Shown here one piece after another: positions 1 through 8,411 of a stretch of DNA of 64,000 nucleotides. A program made the translations under genes and the position numbers. The stretch comes from JAKAIY01 sp963809385 (GTDB taxonomy: Bacteria; Chloroflexota; Ktedonobacteria; Ktedonobacterales; JADMIN01). The notes below the pieces were generated by a model that made no database searches, was not told the origin of the DNA, and saw only the letters and a program-made list of their open reading frames with translations. How positions within the stretch are numbered: position 1 is the first letter of the stretch; each line of letters opens with the position of its first letter. Location: contig CAWEJL010000007.1 of assembly GCA_963809385.1 (NCBI GenBank), positions 1 through 64,000 of the forward strand, written 5' to 3'.

Positions 1-947
1 CTCCTTCTCGCGCAACGATACAATGCTGTAGGTTATGGGACACTGGCATTGGTGAGTCGTCGAGTGTCCGCAAAAGTCATAGCCGTGCGGTAACAAGCTG
101 TGCGCTGAGCGCCGATCGGCCGCCTGGCGCTGTCTGCCTCTAGTGATAAATCCTTGCGGTTGTGGGATACTGCTACTGGCCAGTCGTCAGACATCCTCCC
201 GAGCTTAAGCAGCGAGTGAGTAGCTGTGCGCTGAGCGCCGATGGCCGCCTGGCGCTGAGCGCCTGCCCAGTGATAAATCCCTGCGGTTATGGGATACCGC
301 CACCGGCCAGCCACTGCACTTTCTTGAATCGATGAGTAGCTCAATAGCTGATTGCGCGCTCAGCGGCGATGGCCGCCTGGCGCTGAGCGCCTTCAGCGAT
401 AGCATATTGCATCTGTGGGATACAGCCACTGGCCAGTCGATACATGGTTTGCGGGGTCACAGTCGCGCGTTGGCAAGTTGCGCGCTTAGTGCTGACGGGC
501 GGCTCGCAGTCTCCGCCTGTAGCGATTGTACCCTTAGAATATGGGATACCGTTACCGGTCACTGCAGACGCATCATAGATGTGTACATGACGGAGGCGAG
601 CAGTTGCGGCTTTCTGCTGACGGTAGCCTCGCCCTCTCCGCTTCCGGTGATCGTAACCGTGACTACACGCTGCAGCTATGGGATACCTCTACCGGTCAGT
701 TGATACGCGCTCTCACAGGCCATAGTCGTGCCGTAAATGGTTGCGCGCTCAGCGCCGACGGTCACTTCGCTCTCTCCTTTTCGCTCGACCAAACACTTCG
801 ACTCTGGGATACCACCCGTGGTCAGGAGATTGCACGCTGGAGCATGATGTTCCTTTCAAATGCTGCGGGCTGAGCAAGGATGGCCGACTGGCGGTGACAG
901 GCGATAGCATGGGTGGTGTTCATTTTTTGGAACTAATGCACACGTGA
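1..947 (+). pseudogene. Decayed WD40-repeat protein, C-terminal part
   Basis: Seven WD40-type units lie at about 126-bp (42-residue) spacing, with the core CALSADGRLALSA starting near 101, 229, 356, 480, 609, 742 and 870, each followed by a LWDTATGQ-like strand. No single frame holds them: 332-703 carries two or three repeats, the next continue in the frame of 541-873, and the last unit reads in the frame of 741-947, ending at a normal stop (FLELMHT). Before 332 the repeats are broken further. In intact form this would be the C-terminal beta-propeller of a large signalling or STAND-type protein; the N-terminal part is outside the window. The many shifts and the neighbouring IS suggest true decay. 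Confidence 0.75.
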
Positions 948-1056
948 GAAAGCGGGTGTTAGCTTTGATGGCGGCGCAGCGAAACGCAAAGCTGTCTCTG
1001 GCGATAGTCACGCAAATCTTGGCCCAGACGGGGCGTCATTGATATGGTTCGCATAG

Positions 1057-1078
1057 AACTTCTCGTAACTGTTCAGGC
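1057..1078. repeat. Left end of the IS66 element: target duplication plus inverted repeat
   Basis: 1057-1064 reads AACTTCTC and is immediately followed by the terminal inverted repeat GTAACTGTTCAG from 1065. The same 8 bases follow the right terminus at 2554-2561. An 8-bp duplication and GTAA ends are hallmarks of the IS66 family. Confidence 0.9.
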
Positions 1079-2553
1079 GAAGGCCGGGTAGACTAAGGGA
1101 CCGGCGAAAGTGGAACGCAGGGCATGGAGGAGGTGGCCGCCTTGCTTGCGGAGGTGGAAAGATAGGAGCGCACGCGCGCAAAGGCGTTCGCGCCCGCCTG
1201 TGACCGGAGGCGGCGAGAGTTTCTGCTGGACTTTGAACATGCGCACATCACGCTCGGCTTGGTTGTTGTCGAAGGGAATCGTCAGGTCGTCCAGGAAGGC
1301 GAGCACCTGGCTTCGAGAACGCCAGACGTTCGAGGAGATTGCGCGCGGCGGATTGTTGGCGGCGTCCGCGTTGGCGCGGAACGCGTTCGGGCGGCGGATT
1401 AGCGGCCAAACCGTTAGCCAGGAGGGCTTGGTAGCGTGTTCGCAAGGCGTCTCGGCTGGCCAGCAAGCGTGATATTCGGCCCTGCGCGCGGGCGTCGTCG
1501 GTTGCGTCTTCATCTCGCGCAGCGGAACGCCTTCATTGCCGGCGCCCACGACTGCTGTGGCTGCTGGGTCTGCGGTGCGCGGCGCTTCGGCAAGCCGTTA
1601 GATTCGCGCAGATGGTGAACATTGCACAGCGCATGCCGCGCGGTGGTGTAGCGCTGGTAGGATTTCCAGCCGTCATGGACGCTCACGCCCTGGTAGCCAG
1701 GCAGGATCCCAATCGCGTCGGTGGCCAGGTGGCCGCGCTTGGCGTGGACCGCATAGTGTGTGAGCGTCGCGGTACTCGTCACGTGCGCCCACGCCGTTTT
1801 GCCTGCCAGGCGCACCCCGGTCTCATCGCTGTGCAGCAGCGGCGCGGTGTGCAACGCCTGTTTGAGTTGCGTCTCGGACGGTTCCAGCGCAGCGGCGCTC
1901 TGCTGGACCCAGGTGGCCAGCGTTCCCGCGGAAAGCGACATGCCATGCAGATCGGCCAGCAGGTCGCAGGCGCGCTCGTAAGGCAAGAAGTGCTGTGTCA
2001 CCAGATAAACGGCCAAGCCGCGCACCGCTGGGCCATATTGCGCGCGACTGGGCGCCTCGGCGGGGAACACGCCCACGCTCTCGTGCTGGCAGACGGGACA
2101 CCGCACCCGCAGCGCACGGTGTTCGGTGACCGCCAGGCGCGTCACCGGCAGATCGTGAACTTGCCGCCGTTCCACACAGTCGCCCGGCAGCGTCGCCTCC
2201 AGGTGCGCTGGCAATGGGCGCAGACGGCGGGGCGATGCTCCGCCACCACCTCCGGCGTCGCGATCAGATGCAGCGTCTCTCCAGGATGGCCGATCTGGCC
2301 GCCCGGTTTCCGCTTGGTCTTCTCGCGCAGGCTGCGCGTCAGTGGCGGACGGCGTTTCAGCCCGTCCGATGACGGCGGTTTGCTGCTATTGTGACTATCT
2401 TTTGCCAATCGCGCTTCCAACTCCTGCACACGCGCCACCAACACCGTGATTTGGTCGCGTTGTTGGCGTTCTCGGCTTCAAGTTGGGCGATTGGGCTTGG
2501 TCAGATTCATGCTTCTATGCTACACTACTCCGCAAGTCTGTCTGAACAGTTAC
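1065..2553. mobile_element. IS66-family insertion sequence, complete ends but dead
   Basis: A 1489-bp element is bounded by the 12-bp inverted repeat GTAACTGTTCAG (1065-1076) and its complement CTGAACAGTTAC (2542-2553), flanked by the direct repeat AACTTCTC (1057-1064 and 2554-2561). It carries only a transposase gene on the minus strand, with no TnpA/TnpB accessory ORFs, so it resembles the short ISBst12-type branch of IS66. The transposase is broken by several frameshifts and the element cannot move by itself. The target duplication is still perfect, so the ends have diverged less than the gene suggests. Confidence 0.9.
1073..2510 (-). pseudogene. IS66-family transposase, multiply frameshifted
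   Basis: The pieces read in order from 2510 down to 1073 in changing frames: a start MNLTKPN that stops after ten codons; 2444-2142 with the N-terminal leucine-rich segment, HNSSKPPSSDG and the Cys-rich zinc-finger start; 2214-1510 with the rest of the zinc finger (CPVCQHE), the helical DDE_Tnp_IS66 region, LHSDETGVRL (first catalytic Asp), SVHDGWKSYQ (second Asp) and ALCNVHHLRE; about 1466-1330 with RYQALLANG; and 1316-1073 with IPFDNNQAERDVRM, which holds the catalytic Glu. At least four or five shifts separate these, so no product is expected. Confidence 0.88.
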
Positions 2554-2561
2554 AACTTCTC
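2540..2561. repeat. Right end of the IS66 element: inverted repeat plus target duplication
   Basis: 2542-2553 reads CTGAACAGTTAC, the exact complement of the left terminus, followed at 2554-2561 by the second AACTTCTC copy. Confidence 0.9.
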
Positions 2562-3865
2562 TATAAGTCCTGCCCCGCTAGTGAGTGCTGGCAGACTGCA
2601 AAGAAAGACCAGAGGTGAGTCAATTGAACAGGATCAGGCGCTATGACTGACACAAAGCGACCGCCGAAAACGCGGCGGCGCGGCAATCGCGAAGGGACGA
2701 TCTCCGACAAGCGTGCGGACGGGCGCTGGGAGGCGAAGATCGCGTTGGAGGATGGGCGGCGCAAGAGCTTCTACGGTGAGACGCGCGCCGAGGTCGCGCG
2801 GCGGCTGGCGGAGGCGCAGCACGAGGTCGAGCAGGGGTTGCCGTTGCCGGATGAGCGGCAGTCGGTTGGAACCTACCTCGAAACGTGGATCGAGACCGTG
2901 CGCGGGCAGATTCGCCCCAGCTCGTGGCGGCGCTACAGCGACTATGTGCGCGTGCATCTCGTGCCAGGGTTGGGCAAGATTCCGCTGGCGCGGCTGACTG
3001 CCCAGCAGGTGCAGGTGTTCTATGCGAACCGGTTGCGCGCCGGGCTGTCGTCCTCGACGGTGCATCACATCCACGGCATGCTGCACCGCGCGCTCAAGGA
3101 TGCGCTGCAGCTCGGGCTGGTGCAGCGCAACGTTACCGAGATGGTGCGCGCGCCACGCCGCCAGTCGCTGGAGATGATCACGCTCTCCGAAAGCCAGGCG
3201 CAGGCGCTGCTGGAGGCGACGCGCGAGGACCGCTTCGCCGCGCTCTACGTGCTGGCGCTGACCACGGGCATGCGGCAGGGCGAGTTGCTCGGCCTGCGCT
3301 GGCAGGACGTGGACCTCGACCGCGCGCTGCTGAGCGTGCGCATGAACGTGCAGGAGGCTGATGGGCGCTTCATCCTGGCCGAGGTGAAGACCGTCCTACT
3401 CGCGGCGCAACATCGCGCTCACGCAGCGGGCGGTCGCGGCGCTGCGGGCGCACCGGGCGCGGCAGAACGCCGAGCGGCTTCGCTCGGGCGCGCGCTGGGA
3501 CGGCGCGCGTGATCTGGTCTTCCCTAACGCCACCGGTGGTCTGATGATCCCGGACAACCTGGCGAAGCGCTCGTTCAAGGCGGCGCTGAAGCGGGCGGGG
3601 CTGCCCGCGATGCGTTTCCACGATCTGCGCCACACGGCGGCGACGCTGCTGCTGGGCCACGGCGTGCATCCGAAGGTGGTCAGCGAGATGTTGGGCCACG
3701 CCGACATCTCGATCACGCTGCGGGTCTACGCGCACGTCCTGCCGCACATGCAGCAGGCGGCGGTGGCGCTGATGGAGACGCTCTTCGGCGCGCCATCGTC
3801 GGAGCCAGAATCAGTTGCTTCGGAGCACGACGAGCAGGCGGCGGAGATAGGTCGATTTGGGGTCA

Positions 3866-3889
3866 ACTGTCGTCAAAACTGTCGTCAAA
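3866..3889 (+). repeat. Perfect 12-bp tandem repeat next to the attachment site
   Basis: ACTGTCGTCAAA occurs twice head to tail (3866-3877, 3878-3889), 46 bp before the ssrA 3' end and inside the integrase reading frame (encoding NCRQNCRQ). Position and repetition suit integrase arm-type binding sites, but that is inference. Confidence 0.6.
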
Positions 3890-3904
3890 CCGGGAAAAGA
3901 AAAG

Positions 3905-3935
3905 CGCTCGACCCAGAACAAGTCCGGGTCGAGCG
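3905..3935 (-). terminator. Intrinsic terminator of ssrA
   Basis: A perfect 10-bp stem CGCTCGACCC / GGGTCGAGCG (3905-3914 with 3926-3935) around an 11-base loop starts one base after the tmRNA CCA end. On the minus strand it is followed by the T-rich CTTTTCTTTT. A classic Rho-independent terminator. Confidence 0.88.
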
Positions 3936-4302
3936 TGGTGGAGATGGGGGAGAGTCGAACTCCCCGTCCAAACTGGTGACTGAGACGATATGCTACAGGT
4001 TTAGTCGGTTATTTGATCACGCGCTGATGACCCCAACCGACGGGGTTCACTGGCGCATTCCCACTGTTTCTCGGTAGCGACTAGCGGGTGGTCCGCGCTA
4101 CCCAGCCTGACTTGGTGACACCCGCTCCCTGACCCATCAGGTGGAGGTCAGACGGATGCGCTTCGTCGGTTAGTTAGGCCGCGAAAGCGAGAGCTGGAGT
4201 TTCCTCGGCAGCTATTCATTTTTGCCAGTTTTTACGAGGGTGCTTCTGGCGCCTCGACCTGCGAACGTCCCCTTCCCCAACCTGTCGAAACCCGACATCC
4301 CC
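3936..4302 (-). ncRNA. ssrA: tmRNA (transfer-messenger RNA)
   Basis: Rescues stalled ribosomes by acting first as alanyl-tRNA and then as template for a degradation tag, with SmpB. The minus strand begins GGGGATGTCGGGTTTCGAC and ends with a T-arm (GGGAG TTCGACT CTCCC), then CATCTCC-A-CCA; GGGGATG pairs with CATCTCC as a 7-bp acceptor stem and CCA is encoded. Length 367, normal for one-piece tmRNA. The tag frame ends at TAA near 4164 and reads AAEETPALAFAA with a GCT resume codon; the ALAFAA end is the expected hydrophobic protease signal. The resume codon could be the second Ala. The gene is intact although an integrase abuts its 3' end. Confidence 0.95.
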
Positions 4303-4332
4303 AAGGAAGGCGCCGCGCGATGCGGCTCATCC

Positions 4333-4341
4333 AGTATACCA
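4333..4341 (-). promoter_or_regulatory. Extended -10 promoter of ssrA
   Basis: The minus strand reads TGGTATACT, i.e. a TGn extension directly before the -10 hexamer TATACT. It lies about 30 bases upstream of the mature tmRNA 5' end, leaving a short 5' leader for RNase P. No convincing -35 is visible, which fits an extended -10 promoter. Confidence 0.6.
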
Positions 4342-4365
4342 CAAAAGCGCCCAAAAAGCTCCGGT

Positions 4366-5295
4366 TCACGCGCTTGTCAGCGCCGCCGCGATGCGCCCCG
4401 CCAGCGCCGCGTTGTTGAGCAGCAGCGCGCGGTTGGCGACCACACTCTCGCCGCCAGTCAACTCCGCGACCCGCGCCAGCAGCCACGGCGTCAGCCGCGC
4501 CCCGCGCACATCCGCCACCCCGACCTCAGCCAGCGCCCGCTCCACCGCCGCCTCCATCTGGCCACGTGGCAGGGCCTGTTCTTTGGGGATCGGCGCCATC
4601 ACCAGCAGCCCGCCGCCCAGCCCGCTCGCCCACTGCGCCCGCGCCATCGCCGCGATTTCCTCGGGCGTCTCCGCGCGGTGGGGAACGCGCAGCCCGCTCT
4701 CGCGCGTGTAGAACGCGGGGAGCTCGTCCGTCTGGTAGCCGATGACCGGAACGCCAAGCGTCTCCAGATATTCCAGCGTGCGCGGCAGGTCAAGGATCGC
4801 TTTGGCTCCCGCGCAGACCGTCACCAGCGGCGCCCGCGCCAGCTCCGGCAGGTCCGCCGAGATGTCGAGCGTCGCCTCCGCGCCCCGGTGAACGCCACCG
4901 ATGCCGCCAGTGGCGAATACCTGGATGCCCGCCAGCGCCGCGCAGGCCAGCGTTCCCGCTACGGTTGTCGCCGCTGTCGCGCGCCGCGCCAGGGCCGCCG
5001 CCAGGTCGCGCCTGCTCGCCTTCCAGACATCCGTCTCTTCGCCAATGCGGGCGATCTCATCAGGCGTTAGACCGATCACGATGCGCCCATCCAGCAGCGC
5101 CACTGTCGCGGGCGTCGCGCCAGCCGCGCGCACGGCCTCTTCCATCGCCAGCGCCACCTCGACATTCGCCGGGCGCGGCAGCCCGTGCGCGATGACCGTG
5201 GACTCCAGCGCTACCACTGGACGTCCCGCCTCAAGCGCCTCCGCCACCGGCGCGCCCAGCCGGAGATAGGGGCTGATTCTGCCTGGCTGCCTCAT
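4366..5295 (-). CDS. psuG: Pseudouridine-5'-phosphate glycosidase
   Basis: Reversibly cleaves pseudouridine 5'-phosphate to uracil and ribose 5-phosphate, a step in salvage of pseudouridine from RNA turnover. 309 residues, the family's usual length. Signature stretches are visible: VALESTVIAHGLPRP near residue 30 (with the catalytic Glu), FATGGIGGVHRG near 130, VCAGAKAILD near 165 (catalytic Lys) and GYQTDELPAFY near 190. The start MRQPGR at 5295 is fixed by AAGGAG seven bases upstream; upstream in-frame Met codons lack such a site. It is divergent from lysA with 115 bp between them and lies directly upstream of ssrA on the same strand. The usual kinase partner psuK is not adjacent. Confidence 0.93.
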   Translation of the reverse strand: MRQPGRISPYLRLGAPVAEALEAGRPVVALESTVIAHGLPRPANVEVALAMEEAVRAAGATPATVALLDGRIVIGLTPDEIARIGEETDVWKASRRDLAAALARRATAATTVAGTLACAALAGIQVFATGGIGGVHRGAEATLDISADLPELARAPLVTVCAGAKAILDLPRTLEYLETLGVPVIGYQTDELPAFYTRESGLRVPHRAETPEEIAAMARAQWASGLGGGLLVMAPIPKEQALPRGQMEAAVERALAEVGVADVRGARLTPWLLARVAELTGGESVVANRALLLNNAALAGRIAAALTSA

Positions 5296-5410
5296 ACGCT
5301 CGCTCCTTCTGTTGATGGATGGTAAATGGCGTTCTCGCTTGCGCGCTGGCTGGCGCCATCCCCAAGGCATGATATGATAGCGCCGTTCGCTGTTCCACAA
5401 GGAGAACCCC

Positions 5411-6790
5411 ATGGCAGACTCGCTCGACCGAGCGATGGGCGCCGCGACATCGCGGACCTACCCAGGCGACCTGCCGCCGCACGCGCATCTCTGGCCTGAC
5501 ACGGCGCGGCTCGATCCCGATGGACGCCTCCAGATCGCCGGACTGGACGCGGCGGCGCTGGCGCGCGAGTACGGCACGCCGCTCTACGTGTATGACGAGG
5601 CGACGCTGCGCGGCCAGATGCGCGCCTTTCGGAAGGCGTTCGCCAGTCGCTGGGCGGAGAGCGCCGTCGCTTATGCGGGCAAAGCCTATCTCTCGCCCGC
5701 GCTCTGCGCCCTGCTGGTCGAAGAAGGGCTGGAGCTAGACACCGTCTCGGCGGGTGAGATCGCCCTCGCGTTGCGCGCGGGCTTCCCACCGGAGCGCATT
5801 CACCTGCATGGCAACATGAAGCCCGACGCCGAACTAGCCTATGCGCTCGACGCGGGCGGCTCCGGCGTCGGGCGCGTCGTGGTGGATAGCCTGGATGAGC
5901 TGGCGCGGGTCGAGGCGCTGGGCCACGCGCGCGGGCGCCCAGTGGCGATCTGGCTGCGCGTCAATCCCGACGTTCACGCCCAGACGCACGCCAGCATTCA
6001 CACCGGACATGCTGACAGCAAGTTCGGTCTCGATCTGGCCAGCGGCGCCGTCCTGGAGGCCGCGCGAAAGGCCGCCGCCTCGCCCTGGCTTGATCTGGCC
6101 GGCCTGCACGCCCACGCTGGATCGCATCTCTTCGAAGTCGCGCCACCCGCGCGGGTGGTGGAGACGCTGGCCGGGTTGGCCGCCGCAATCCGCGATGAGA
6201 CGGGCGCCGCGCCGCGCGAGCTCAGTCCCGGTGGCGGCGCGGGCGTGGCCTATACACCGGAGGAGCGCGAGCTCGACCCTGGCGCCTACGCGGAGGCGGT
6301 GTGCGGCGCGCTGCGCGTCGCCAGCGAGCGGCTGCGACTGCCGCCGCCGCGGTTGGTCGTTGAGCCAGGCCGGGCCATTGCCGCCCGCGCGGGTGTCGCG
6401 CTCTATACCACTGGCCCGCGCAAGGTGACGCCCAACGCGGTCTTTGTCGCCGTGAATGGCGGCATGGGCGACAACCCGCGACCCGCGCTCTACGGCGCCC
6501 GCTACTTCGCCGCGCTCGCGGAGCGCATGACCGCGCCCGCGACGGAGACCGTCCAGGTCGTTGGGCGCTACTGCGAGTCAGGCGATATCCTCGTTTCCGA
6601 GGCGCGCCTGCCGCAAGCGCATCCTGATGAGATCCTGGCGATCCCCGTCAGCGGCGCGTATCACCTGCCGATGGCGAGCAATTATAACCTTGTCTCGCGC
6701 CCGGCGGTCGTTTTCGTCCGCCAGGGTCGCTCGCGCCTCGCGCGCCGCCGTGAGACGCTCGATGACCTCACCCGTCTCGATGTGTTCTAG
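5411..6790 (+). CDS. lysA: Diaminopimelate decarboxylase
   Basis: PLP enzyme making L-lysine and CO2 from meso-diaminopimelate, the last lysine step. 459 residues, alanine-racemase-like barrel followed by a beta domain. Visible: PLP-binding Lys in AYAGKAYL (about residue 91), HLHGNMKP, HAGSH near 235, the phosphate-binding PGGGAGVAY, YCESGDIL with the catalytic Cys of the partner subunit, and SGAYHLPMASNYN near the C-terminus. Start at 5411 has AAGGAG six to seven bases upstream. It has an N-terminal extension of about 40 residues before the conserved core. A possible -10, TATGAT, sits at 5373-5378. Confidence 0.95.
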   Translation: MADSLDRAMGAATSRTYPGDLPPHAHLWPDTARLDPDGRLQIAGLDAAALAREYGTPLYVYDEATLRGQMRAFRKAFASRWAESAVAYAGKAYLSPALCALLVEEGLELDTVSAGEIALALRAGFPPERIHLHGNMKPDAELAYALDAGGSGVGRVVVDSLDELARVEALGHARGRPVAIWLRVNPDVHAQTHASIHTGHADSKFGLDLASGAVLEAARKAAASPWLDLAGLHAHAGSHLFEVAPPARVVETLAGLAAAIRDETGAAPRELSPGGGAGVAYTPEERELDPGAYAEAVCGALRVASERLRLPPPRLVVEPGRAIAARAGVALYTTGPRKVTPNAVFVAVNGGMGDNPRPALYGARYFAALAERMTAPATETVQVVGRYCESGDILVSEARLPQAHPDEILAIPVSGAYHLPMASNYNLVSRPAVVFVRQGRSRLARRRETLDDLTRLDVF

Positions 6791-6896
6791 CGCCTGGACG
6801 CTAGCGCTTCCGTCAGGTCTGGCGAACAGCTCCACTGCCAGAGGTGGCGTGGGCATTGTGTTGTAGTAGAAAGCGATGTTGGGCAGGTATGGCGCT

Positions 6897-7244
6897 ATGA
6901 GTTCAGACCGTTCTCTATCTGGGTACAGCGACCTACCGGAGTATGTCGCCGCGATGAGCGCGACCTTCGATCCAGACGCCGCCGCTGGGCGCGCCCTCAC
7001 CATCCAGTACACCTTCACCGGACGGGTGTCCGGCGTTTGCTACGCGCGCGTCATGAACGGCGCGCTGGTGGCTAATCTGGGCCCAGCTCCCGCGCCCGAT
7101 GTGGCTGTGACCGCCGACTTTGATCTCTGGCGGCGCATCCTCACCCATGAGGTGGATGGCCTGATCGCCTGGCAGGAGGGGCAATATAGCGTCACCGGCG
7201 ATTTCGAGGCTTTGATGGAGTCTGATCTCTGGTTTCACCGCTGA
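6897..7244 (+). CDS. SCP2 sterol-transfer-family protein
   Basis: A 115-residue single-domain protein. The C-terminal two thirds match the SCP2 fold: GRALTIQYTFTGRVSG, an acidic ADFDLWRRILTHEVDGLIAWQEGQYSVTGD-type segment and a final aspartate-rich helix. Such small bacterial SCP2 proteins bind hydrophobic ligands; no substrate can be named. The start could be 6876 (MLGRYGAMSS) or 6897 (MSSDRSL); neither has a strong ribosome-binding site and the inner one fits the family length. It follows lysA by about 105 bp on the same strand. Confidence 0.75.
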   Translation: MSSDRSLSGYSDLPEYVAAMSATFDPDAAAGRALTIQYTFTGRVSGVCYARVMNGALVANLGPAPAPDVAVTADFDLWRRILTHEVDGLIAWQEGQYSVTGDFEALMESDLWFHR

Positions 7245-7398
7245 AGTCTGTCCGAGTCTCGCCAGGCCTCACTAGATCCCCATAGTTATCACGCCGCGAC
7301 CAATATGTGGTCAAATGAGAGCGGATGTGTAGCTGGAAACGCTATCGCCCAGCGTTCACCAGCTTAGTCCCAATCAGACCAGCGCGAGGAGACCACGT

Positions 7399-8307
7399 CT
7401 GACACACGAGACCACCGACCCCAGCGCCGCGCCCGCGCGACCGCGTGGCCGTAAGTCTACCCGCGAGCGGCTCGATACGCTGCTCGTCCGGAGCGGTCTG
7501 GCGCCGAGCCGCGAGCGGGCCCGCGCGCTCATCATGGCGGGCGTGGTTCTGGTGGATGGCCGGGCAGCCTCCAAGGCTGGTGAGATGACCGCTGAGGACG
7601 CCGCGCTGGCGCTGGCCGGCCCGGCGGAGGAGTTGCGTTACGTTAGCCGGGGCGGCCTCAAGCTGGAGCGCGCGCTCGACGCTTTCGCGCTCGATCCCGC
7701 AGACCTGGTGTGCCTCGATGTTGGCTCCTCGACTGGCGGCTTTACCGATGTCTTGTTAAAGAGGCGCGCGCGCCACGTCTACGCGGTGGATGTCGGCCAT
7801 GGACAGCTCGCCTGGTCGCTGCGCACCGATCCCCGCGTCAGCGTCATGGAGCGGACCAACATACGCCAGGTCGAGCGGCTGCCCGAGCCGGTGGACTGCG
7901 CGGTGTGTGACGTATCGTTCATCTCGCTGCGACTCGTTCTCCCGCGCATCGCGGCGCTACTGGCGCCTGGCGGCTGGGCGGTGACGCTGGTCAAGCCGCA
8001 GTTCGAGGCAGGCCGCGCGGAGGCGGACCGCGGCCGGGGCGTCATTAGCGACCCTGATACCCACCGCCGCGTGCTGCGCGAGTTGCTGGCCTGGCTGGCC
8101 GCCTGGCCGGAGCGCGCGGCGCGTGATGAGACAGCGGGACCTCCATTGATCGCGCGCGGGCTTACCGGCTCACCGATCGCGGGGCGCGATGGCAACCACG
8201 AGTATCTGCTCTGGCTGGCTCATTCTTTCGCGGACGCCTCAGCGACCGCCAGCGCGGTGGATGAGGCGGCGATCGAGCGTGTTGTCGTCGCGACGCTCGG
8301 CTTATAA
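7399..8307 (+). CDS. tlyA: TlyA-family rRNA 2'-O-methyltransferase
   Basis: Methylates the 2'-O of cytidines in 16S and 23S rRNA in characterised homologues. Order: basic N-terminal tail, S4 RNA-binding domain (RERLDTLLVRSGLAPSRERARALI, about residues 20-80), then an FtsJ-like Rossmann methyltransferase with CLDVGSSTGGFTD (SAM loop), YAVDVGHGQLAW, CDVSFISLR and LVKPQFEAGR. The first ATG at 7534 would cut off half the S4 domain. In frame upstream there is no ATG, GTG or TTG after the stop at 7330; the only initiation-like site is CTG at 7399, preceded seven bases earlier by AGGAG (7387-7391). I therefore place the start at CTG, giving 302 residues. A lost start codon would be the alternative. 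Confidence 0.88.
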   Translation: MTHETTDPSAAPARPRGRKSTRERLDTLLVRSGLAPSRERARALIMAGVVLVDGRAASKAGEMTAEDAALALAGPAEELRYVSRGGLKLERALDAFALDPADLVCLDVGSSTGGFTDVLLKRRARHVYAVDVGHGQLAWSLRTDPRVSVMERTNIRQVERLPEPVDCAVCDVSFISLRLVLPRIAALLAPGGWAVTLVKPQFEAGRAEADRGRGVISDPDTHRRVLRELLAWLAAWPERAARDETAGPPLIARGLTGSPIAGRDGNHEYLLWLAHSFADASATASAVDEAAIERVVVATLGL

Positions 8308-8411
8308 CGCGACCAGCCATCACACATGAACATACCCCCCGTTTCGGGGCTGCTATAGAGAAGCGATGCGAAAGCTGAAGCGAAAGCTGAGAAGGGGCGA
8401 GGAGTGACCTC

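Larger units (their letters stand above)
2643..4077 (+). pseudogene. Tyrosine recombinase (phage-type integrase), one frameshift
   Basis: A site-specific recombinase that would catalyse integration and excision of the adjoining element. 2643-3390 gives an AP2-like N-terminal DNA-binding part (residues about 15-65), a SAM-like core-binding domain (about 75-165) and the start of the catalytic domain with the first Arg in TTGMRQGELLGLRW. Near 3390-3395 the frame shifts; the next frame continues with SRRNIALTQRAV and from 3544 carries HDLRHT (His-x-x-Arg), GHADI and the nucleophile Tyr in LRVYAHV. All catalytic residues survive, so a single indel is the only lesion. The frame then runs about 140 bases into the antisense of ssrA before its stop at 4077, as expected of an integrase abutting its own attachment site. 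Confidence 0.85.

Noticed and set aside
1..947. Regularly spaced repeats resembling a CRISPR array
   Set aside because: The period is about 126 bp, the units are coding (WD40 strands) and spacers are not unique short sequences; no cas gene is near.
1612..2394. A 260-residue plus-strand ORF
   Set aside because: It lies antisense to the IS66 transposase and has no domain of its own.
4222..5070. A 282-residue plus-strand ORF
   Set aside because: It is antisense to psuG and overlaps ssrA, Arg/Pro-rich as expected of GC-rich shadow frames.
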